From the NCBI RefSeq assembly GCF_001463905.1, contig NZ_BBWR01000008.1, forward strand, positions 248,001 through 312,000: a stretch of 64,000 bases of DNA, written 5' to 3'. How positions within the stretch are numbered: position 1 is the stretch's first letter; each line of letters opens with the position of its first letter. Below are positions 59,281 to 64,000 of the stretch, one piece after another. The translations under genes were made by a program, and so were the position numbers. This stretch comes from Aureimonas frigidaquae. Its GTDB lineage: Bacteria > Pseudomonadota > Alphaproteobacteria > Rhizobiales > Rhizobiaceae. A model generated the notes under the pieces. It ran no database searches, had not been told where the DNA came from, and was given only the letters and a program-made list of their open reading frames with translations.

Positions 59281-59537
59281 AGGAATATTCCTTAAGTAAG
59301 GTTCGGGGTAGGCAAGCAGTTGGCTTCGTCTTCCCGCGCCATGCGCTCCATGCGCTGGCGCACCGGTATACTTTTCTCTGTGGTTTTGATTGGTGGAAAT
59401 AGATAGCGCGGACCACTCACAACGACATGCAAATGGGCGTGTATCGTTGGCTTCAAATGAAAACCTGTCATGTCGCTTCTCCAAACGCTGTAACATGCTA
59501 TCGCGGATACCTGGGCTTAACCGCGATTAATTGTCAG

Positions 59538-59741
59538 TCAGTTCGCTGGTGGGCTGACCGCGGCGAGCAGGACAGTTGTGTCCTCTCCAGGACCTCCAAT
59601 GAGCGTTATCGTTCCACTCTCATGAAGGCTGGCGAGCGCATTCATATCCCGCTGCTCAATAGCCGAAAGAAACAGCCCCGCACCCTGTGACTGCCGCAGT
59701 CTATTCAGTAGTGCTGCTAACCTGGTTGCCGGGTTCGGCAT
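59538..59741 (-). CDS. Small hypothetical protein
   Basis: The 67-residue protein has GAGG seven bases before its ATG. An Ala/Leu-rich helix is followed by a strand-rich ESGTITLIGGPGEDTTVLLA segment. No family recognised. Confidence 0.5.
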   Translation of the reverse strand: MPNPATRLAALLNRLRQSQGAGLFLSAIEQRDMNALASLHESGTITLIGGPGEDTTVLLAAVSPPAN

Positions 59742-59889
59742 CTGTCGACCTCTTCTTCGGTATCAGGAGATGGCCATCAGTTGGCTGGCCAGAACGCAAG
59801 TCGCCACCAAGCCCACGAGAGTGATCGATCGCCACCAGTCCAGCTGCCAAGTAGGCGCCCGGCTCACCTAGGTTGACGTTTGCGGGCAC
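59701..59889 (-). CDS. Small hypothetical protein
   Basis: The 62-residue frame begins with GTG at 59889 and overlaps the next gene by 41 bases. It has a natural middle (GAYLAAGLVAIDHSRGLGG). Weak ribosome site; modest support. Confidence 0.35.
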   Translation of the reverse strand: MPANVNLGEPGAYLAAGLVAIDHSRGLGGDLRSGQPTDGHLLIPKKRSTDAEPGNQVSSTTE

Positions 59890-60052
59890 GTTCCTCGGCG
59901 TCAGCCGCTAAGCGCAATACCCTTAACCTTGCGCTCTTGTCACCAACCTGAACTGTAGCAGAAGCGACGGAAATTGAGCTCGCGCCGTTCGAACTTGCGA
60001 TCGGACGAAACAAGCTCTCAGCGAGATGTCGCTGATCGATTAGGTTTCTCAT
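59864..60052 (-). CDS. Small hypothetical protein
   Basis: The 62-residue frame from the ATG at 60052 begins MRNLIDQRHLAESLFRPI and ends with a basic helix (AADAEERARKRQPR). It overlaps the next frame by 26 bases. Composition is the main support. Confidence 0.4.
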   Translation of the reverse strand: MRNLIDQRHLAESLFRPIASSNGASSISVASATVQVGDKSARLRVLRLAADAEERARKRQPR

Positions 60053-60345
60053 TGGAGCTTTCACGCCGGGTACTTGATCTAGTCACGCAACTGCGTGGAA
60101 AACCCGGATGCAATGGTTGCTGAATCAAAATATAAGCCGTAGATCTAAATCAGCAATGGCGGCATCTTGGCACGGGTGACATATGTCGAGGCTGCTCCGA
60201 GACATACGGGCAGCCTAGATCCGTTTGCAATCACCCAACCTTGCAGCCACACTTTCCCAAATCGCAAAAATGACCATTTGCCTCGTACGCGACACGGCCG
60301 TCGTCTCGCGTTGACAAAGCGTTTGGCGCTTATTCAGGAGAAAAT

Positions 60346-60609
60346 TTGCAGGTCATCGTCAGGGACAATAACGTCGATCAGGCACTTCGTGTGCTCAAGA
60401 AAAAGATGCAGCGCGAAGGTATTTTTCGCGAACTCAAGGCGAGGCGCGCTTACGAGAAACCATCTGAAAAGCGCGTTAGGGAAAAGGCTGAGGCGATCCG
60501 TAGAGCGCGCAAACTGCAGCGCAAGCATGCTCAAAAAGAGGGATTGCTGCCCGGACCGAAGCCGCGACCCAAGAGCACCGAGAGGCGGCCAACTGTTTCA
60601 GCGGGCTAG
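60346..60609 (+). CDS. rpsU: Ribosomal protein S21 (bS21)
   Basis: The 87-residue protein matches S21 of alphaproteobacteria: [39 protein letters not shown] and a basic [16 protein letters not shown] tail. It starts with TTG at 60346 behind AGGAG. S21 is an exchangeable small-subunit protein near the mRNA exit. A copy next to hypothetical and toxin-like genes is probably a second paralogue that could specialise ribosomes under stress (inference); I cannot tell whether it is the only copy. Confidence 0.9.
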   Translation: MQVIVRDNNVDQALRVLKKKMQREGIFRELKARRAYEKPSEKRVREKAEAIRRARKLQRKHAQKEGLLPGPKPRPKSTERRPTVSAG

Positions 60610-60677
60610 TCTCTCAATGGGGCGTCACCTGACGTCCCATCGCATTTTCAGATCGGCTTTGCGGATGCACGGACATC

Positions 60678-60857
60678 TTAAATTCGGCCGAAGACCCGCT
60701 CCCGAATGATCATCAGCAAAGCAGTATCCACTGCAGCATCGTGCCAGCCAGCAGCGATTGCGTCGTCGCCGATGGCGTTCACCAGTTGCTCGAGCGCTTG
60801 TTCGCACTCGAAAACGTAATCAGGGTGATGTTCCGGGAGGTGGGGCGGGTCAATCAT
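60678..60857 (-). CDS. Small protein of a tandem HPDYVxECE family, copy 1
   Basis: The 59-residue protein contains HHPDYVFECEQALEQLV and AAGWHDAAVDTALL, closely matching the gene at 60958. The ATG at 60857 is my start; the frame opens earlier at 60896. Function unknown. Confidence 0.55.
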   Translation of the reverse strand: MIDPPHLPEHHPDYVFECEQALEQLVNAIGDDAIAAGWHDAAVDTALLMIIRERVFGRI

Positions 60858-60957
60858 TTTGCGAGGATACGCGCCTCGCCAACACGCCGCCAGCAACGGC
60901 TAGTTGCATTCGTGGTCACGTAGCGCAGGGCGAAAGGCAGGATGGTTAACCAGTGAC

Positions 60958-61185
60958 TTATGGGTCTGGACTGAACAATCTCACCGCCGCGTCAGTCTTC
61001 ACGTGCGTCTTGCGCGCCTTGGACCTGTTCTTGGCTAGGCTCAGCATTGCGGCATCTACCGCTTCCGGAGTCCAGCCGGCGGCTTCAGCAAGGTATCCAA
61101 CCTCGTAAAAGGCGAAATCCATCGCCTTTTCACACTCCAGAACATAGTCGGGATGGTTGGGCTTTAGGCGGGACGGGCTGGTCAT
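60958..61185 (-). CDS. Small protein of a tandem HPDYVxECE family, copy 2
   Basis: The 75-residue protein has NHPDYVLECEKAMDFAF and AAGWTPEAVDAAML, paralogous to the gene at 60678. AGGAG lies eight bases before the ATG. The Lys/Arg-rich C-terminus is longer than in copy 1. Function unknown. Confidence 0.6.
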   Translation of the reverse strand: MTSPSRLKPNHPDYVLECEKAMDFAFYEVGYLAEAAGWTPEAVDAAMLSLAKNRSKARKTHVKTDAAVRLFSPDP

Positions 61186-61365
61186 TGGCAGGCTCCTAGT
61201 GGATTACCTGCCAACGGGAGTTGCCGTCATGGCGTTCCGATCGCAGACGAGGTGTCGCGTGACAGGCAGCCCACGCTGTCGCACGTCAAAGCGGCTGTAC
61301 ACTTGTACGATAGCTCAGCAGTCGCTCGTCCGTATCTTCACATGCGTCAACGAAAGGAACTACGG

Positions 61366-61524
61366 ATGAGAACGATCTCCCAAGATGAGCTGCAGCAGGT
61401 GTCCGGTGGAGCTGGAAGCAGCGAGCGATATCCTGGCGGCGCTAGAGGTTGGCGCGACGGTGAGCACGGAGCTCGCGTCGGCACTGCAATTCTTGACCTA
61501 ATCCTGCAGTATCAGAATCGCTGA
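61366..61524 (+). CDS. Double-glycine-leader peptide, bacteriocin-precursor-like
   Basis: The 52-residue product begins MRTISQDELQQVSGGAG, a classical double-glycine leader (ELxxVSGG) of class II bacteriocins and related microcins. Cleavage after the Gly pair would release a ~37-residue Gly- and Arg-rich core ending LDLILQYQNR. AAGGA lies seven bases before the ATG. Maturation and export normally need a peptidase-containing ABC transporter; none is in the window. It could also be a signalling peptide. No immunity gene is certain, although the frame at 61540 is adjacent. Confidence 0.6.
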   Translation: MRTISQDELQQVSGGAGSSERYPGGARGWRDGEHGARVGTAILDLILQYQNR

Positions 61525-61539
61525 GCCAGCTGCGGCTGC

Positions 61540-61740
61540 CTAAACTAGGTCTTCAAAAATTGGAGCCGGCTTCAACTCTCCAAGTCGAACCCGGCTCCAT
61601 GTAATGCAGCACGGCGTTTCCGCGAGTTTTGTGCAAGGCTTGTCCGACTGTATCACCCTAAAGAACTGCTGCGTCCCGTTAAGGAACTCGGGTGGCTCCG
61701 TCGATGAGGAAGAGACGATCGTCAGCACTCTCCCCGCCAT
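61540..61740 (-). CDS. Small hypothetical protein
   Basis: The 66-residue frame from the ATG at 61740 begins MAGRVLTIVSSSSTEPPEFL and contains a CC pair (TPCCITW). It converges on the double-glycine peptide gene with 15 bases between. Its composition is natural, but no family or ribosome site is recognised. Confidence 0.4.
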   Translation of the reverse strand: MAGRVLTIVSSSSTEPPEFLNGTQQFFRVIQSDKPCTKLAETPCCITWSRVRLGELKPAPIFEDLV

Positions 61741-62079
61741 CGCCCGGCGGAACTTGTAATTCCAAGGCGCCAATCACAACGTGAAAACACGCCAACTTTT
61801 ATGAAGAGCACAAATGCCCGAAGTTGAGATGGGAACGTTGCGGGTAATTCAATGAGGCAGCTGCGCTAGCGATTGTGCAGCACCTCCCAAGTTGCGGACG
61901 TTGACGTATTGGGGTCATTAGGCACGCTTTTGAAACGAACGATCGCCATCAGCGGCGGCTTCCGAGCTACCCCCCCCAAGAATGACCCCCATTGGGTTCT
62001 GTTCGGCGCGCCGAGCCTTTATTCATGGTTTCTCGATCGCTGCACATTTGTCCGCGCGGCCCGGTTGTGAGGAGAGACC
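61741..62079. other. No convincing gene (339 bases)
   Basis: The region between the small minus-strand frame and the DUF805 gene contains only short frames. It may hold the promoter of the DUF805 gene. Confidence 0.35.
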
Positions 62080-62529
62080 GTGAGCATATCCATATGGCAC
62101 TGGGTCATCTTGCTGCTGCTTCTGGCAGCACCGCTTCTGTTCCTGCGCTACCGTGTGCCGGAAGGCCCCAATCGGTTCGGTCCGCCTGCGGCACCGGCCG
62201 GTTTTGTCGAGGCGGTGAAGCGCTTCTTTGCCAATTACGTGAATTTCCGTGATCGCGCGAGCCGGTCGGAATTCTGGTACGCGATGCTGTTCTATGTCGT
62301 GCTTTTCTTCCTGGTCGGTTTTCTCCGCCTGCCCGATATATTCGCTACAATCCTTTACCTCGTCCTGTTCCTGCCGCTCCTGTCGATCAGCGCCCGCCGC
62401 CTGCACGATTCCAACCGGTCTGGCTGGCTCCAGCTCGTCGCCTTCTTCACCCCCATTGGCACGATCATCGCAATCATCTGGTTTTCCAGGCCGCCGAGCG
62501 AAGATCATTTGCCAAGTGACAACTGCTAG
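62080..62529 (+). CDS. DUF805 membrane protein (YhaH-like)
   Basis: The 149-residue protein has four hydrophobic segments. The DUF805 core contains ANYVNFRDRASRSEFWYAML and a C-terminal ISARRLHDSNRSGWLQLVA. The GTG start at 62080 lies behind GAGGAG. The family is of unknown function and common on inner membranes. It is a stand-alone gene. Confidence 0.85.
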   Translation: MSISIWHWVILLLLLAAPLLFLRYRVPEGPNRFGPPAAPAGFVEAVKRFFANYVNFRDRASRSEFWYAMLFYVVLFFLVGFLRLPDIFATILYLVLFLPLLSISARRLHDSNRSGWLQLVAFFTPIGTIIAIIWFSRPPSEDHLPSDNC

Positions 62530-62550
62530 AGCCCAGCCGCGTGACGCGCC

Positions 62551-63189
62551 TTAAACCCGCCGCCACCCAGTCGGCTCGCCAAAGTCCACGCCAATGCAGC
62601 GGATCGCTTCGTCGAGCGCTCCGCGGGCAACCGTCATTGTGTGGCCATTGGCATGGATCGCGGTAACGCGGTCTGAGGATCGCCACATGGCCTTTCCAAA
62701 AGACGAGGTCGCTGCACCCGCGCTCTGCGCGCGCGATCGCCTCGCCGAAACAATCCTTCGGGTTCCAGCCCTAAGTCTGCCATTTGACGGCGCTGCAGGA
62801 ACGGCAGGTTTCCGGCGGCGATGGAAGCACACCGAACGACCGCGATGGGGTCGTTGCTGAACGGCGGCTTTCCCCAATTCTTCGTCGAAACCGGTCAGTC
62901 CGCTGTCGGCCCCGAACCAGACGGGCCATAAATGGCTTCGATGGGGTGGGAAGGAGACTGTCCGGTATTGGACGGCATCAGTGTAAAAGGCGACGTTGGA
63001 ATATGTGCTGTAGTCTGACAGCAGCGCGCCCTCATGTCTGCCGTTGAAGCAATAGGCGTCATCGCCTGAGAGCCGCCGCTTTGTTTCCTTCAGGAAAGCG
63101 CCAATTGCGGAGATACGGAAGCCGACATGCACCACTACATGCGCCGGATTAGGTTCTTTATCCAGCTCATACTGAACTCGATTGCCCAT
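62551..63189 (-). pseudogene. Degenerate gene with NlpC/P60-type C-terminus spread over three frames
   Basis: The opening frame (63189 down to about 62880) gives a natural N-terminal part (VGFRISAIGAFLKETKRRLS then a Tyr-rich stretch). From about 62880 the sense continues in two other minus-strand frames: one has FSNDPIAVVRCASIAAGNLP, the next has CSDLVFWKGHVAIL, the core of NlpC/P60 endopeptidases. The original frame regains sense with IHANGHTMTVARGALDEAI and a C-terminal GEPTGWRRV that fits the same family. At least two frameshifts are needed, so the gene is dead or badly sequenced. The opening part could be a different fused protein. Confidence 0.6.
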
Positions 63190-64000
63190 TCTGTTTGTGG
63201 TCTCGTCAGCGACGGCATGATTGAGCTACCAGCCCCATGCCCGAATGGATTTCGAACGTGGGTGAAGAAGTCTTTGATCGATACGCTCTCCCAAGGGGCT
63301 ATGAAGGCATTTGTCTTAGAACAGAGGTTATCAATATAATTGTGGGCACCCCTCTCTTTTCCGTGCGTCCATCCTTTGGTGTCGGAGATGATTTTGATGG
63401 TGCTTTCCAACGCTCGTGCCGCATAAAAAGCAGGGTCCCTGCCGTCATTGTCGCGGAGGTCGAGCGCCTCTTTCATGTCGATATCAACGTTCTGCCATTG
63501 TGGGGCTGTCAGGAGAGACCAAAAGGGGGTCTCAACCTCGATCTGCACCAGATCGTCGGTCACTATCTGAATGAAGCCGTTATGGTAATTCAAAGGGTAT
63601 CTGGCTTGGCGGACGCGAGTGTTCAGTTCGTCTACAGCGGTTTGAAATGCGTTTGTTCGCATAGCGCGTCGAGCGCGGGCACCGTCTTCCGGATTTCCAG
63701 GCACTCTCAGTCCCGGGCGGGTGAGCGAGGCAAGTAGCTTCTCGCCATCCGTTACATCCCTCGCATTCATTGCTGCAATTTCGGTTTCCTTTGCGCGGAA
63801 GCCAAGTTCGATGAGGCTCAAGCGCTCTTTTAAGTGGGTATCTGGTGAACCGGCAGGGGGCTGGGTCAGCCACTTCTCGCAGACCGAAAGCAGGGTATTT
63901 TTGAACGTCTGTAATCGCCCGTTGGTGGTATAGGACGACCAGTGTTGGGAAAGCTCTTTCACGCCAAGTTCGCGTGACAGGCTGCTTTCAAGCGTCGTCC
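63135..64000 (-). CDS. Abi/HEPN-like protein, 5' partial at window edge
   Basis: The frame is open to the edge, so the N-terminus is missing. The C-terminal 100 residues resemble the Abi_C/HEPN family: ARALESTIKIISDTKGW, then VRNPFGHGAGS, an Arg-x4-His motif typical of HEPN ribonucleases, then a closing helix. HEPN proteins often act in abortive infection or toxin-antitoxin pairs. The stop overlaps the pseudogene start by 55 bases. No partner gene is visible because the window ends. Confidence 0.6.
   Translation of the reverse strand, partial: TTLESSLSRELGVKELSQHWSSYTTNGRLQTFKNTLLSVCEKWLTQPPAGSPDTHLKERLSLIELGFRAKETEIAAMNARDVTDGEKLLASLTRPGLRVPGNPEDGARARRAMRTNAFQTAVDELNTRVRQARYPLNYHNGFIQIVTDDLVQIEVETPFWSLLTAPQWQNVDIDMKEALDLRDNDGRDPAFYAARALESTIKIISDTKGWTHGKERGAHNYIDNLCSKTNAFIAPWESVSIKDFFTHVRNPFGHGAGSSIMPSLTRPQTEWAIEFSMSWIKNLIRRM

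Noticed and set aside
1-64000. rRNA genes, complete tRNA genes, CRISPR arrays, phage structural genes
   Set aside because: None was recognised when reading both strands; only the tRNA-Val 3' fragment at 19690 was seen. Without a computed search, short or divergent ones could still be missed.

Overview
This GC-rich window most likely comes from an alphaproteobacterium of the Hyphomicrobiales. The order is an inference from a rhizobial-type host-attachment (baeRF/AtsE-like) protein, the style of the ABC and TRAP catabolic operons, and a 210-residue integrase typical of rhizobial accessory DNA. The first third looks like ordinary catabolic chromosome or megaplasmid. The rest is accessory DNA made of several layered insertions.

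1 to 15.2 kb is a sugar or polyol catabolic locus. A SorC-type regulator faces a large plus-strand operon across a pair of direct repeats. The operon encodes a ribose-type ABC transporter (binding protein, double ATPase, permease), an acetoin-dehydrogenase-like 2-oxoacid dehydrogenase (E1 alpha, E1 beta, and an E2 with two lipoyl domains and an alpha/beta-hydrolase in place of the acyltransferase), an AhpD-like protein, an FGGY kinase and an SDR. A DegT-type aminotransferase and a convergent GMC oxidoreductase follow. Upstream is the end of a tandem nitrilase whose second domain has lost its catalytic Cys. 15.4 to 19.6 kb holds a host-attachment protein, a DUF3443 protein, a frameshifted LprI-like gene, a PH-domain protein and a secreted protein.

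At 19.69 kb the 3' 45 bases of a tRNA-Val(GAC) gene abut a tyrosine integrase, marking the left end of an integrated element. From there to about 40.2 kb runs a mostly minus-strand, phage-like early region. It encodes Int, a candidate Xis, a Fis-like protein, an SbcC/SbcD-like nuclease pair, a DEAD/SNF2-type helicase, HD and HNH proteins, a metallopeptidase and many small genes. Many of these genes overlap by 1 to 8 bases at stop/start junctions. No capsid, tail, terminase or lysis gene is visible. A lower-GC block (30.4 to 34.0 kb) with two envelope-protein genes and a DUF1254 gene interrupts it like cargo. No second att copy was noticed, so the right end is unknown.

40.6 to 47.1 kb carries a tandem family of small secreted proteins and then a compact three-gene operon: a SIR2-like protein, a 195-residue protein, and an SMC/Rad50-like ATPase with a zinc hook. 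This looks like a Lamassu-type anti-phage system with a SIR2 effector, and is the best defence candidate here. 47.8 to 54.4 kb is a second catabolic unit: a GntR/FadR regulator with a palindromic operator, a TRAP transporter, an FMN 2-hydroxyacid dehydrogenase, an acetoacetate-decarboxylase-like protein and an SDR.

54.7 to 64 kb is patchy accessory DNA: a second integrase, a decayed IS3 element, a PHB-depolymerase-like esterase, many small hypothetical genes, an S21 ribosomal protein gene, two tandem paralogues, a double-glycine-leader peptide resembling a bacteriocin precursor, a DUF805 protein, an NlpC/P60 pseudogene and an Abi/HEPN-like gene cut by the window edge.
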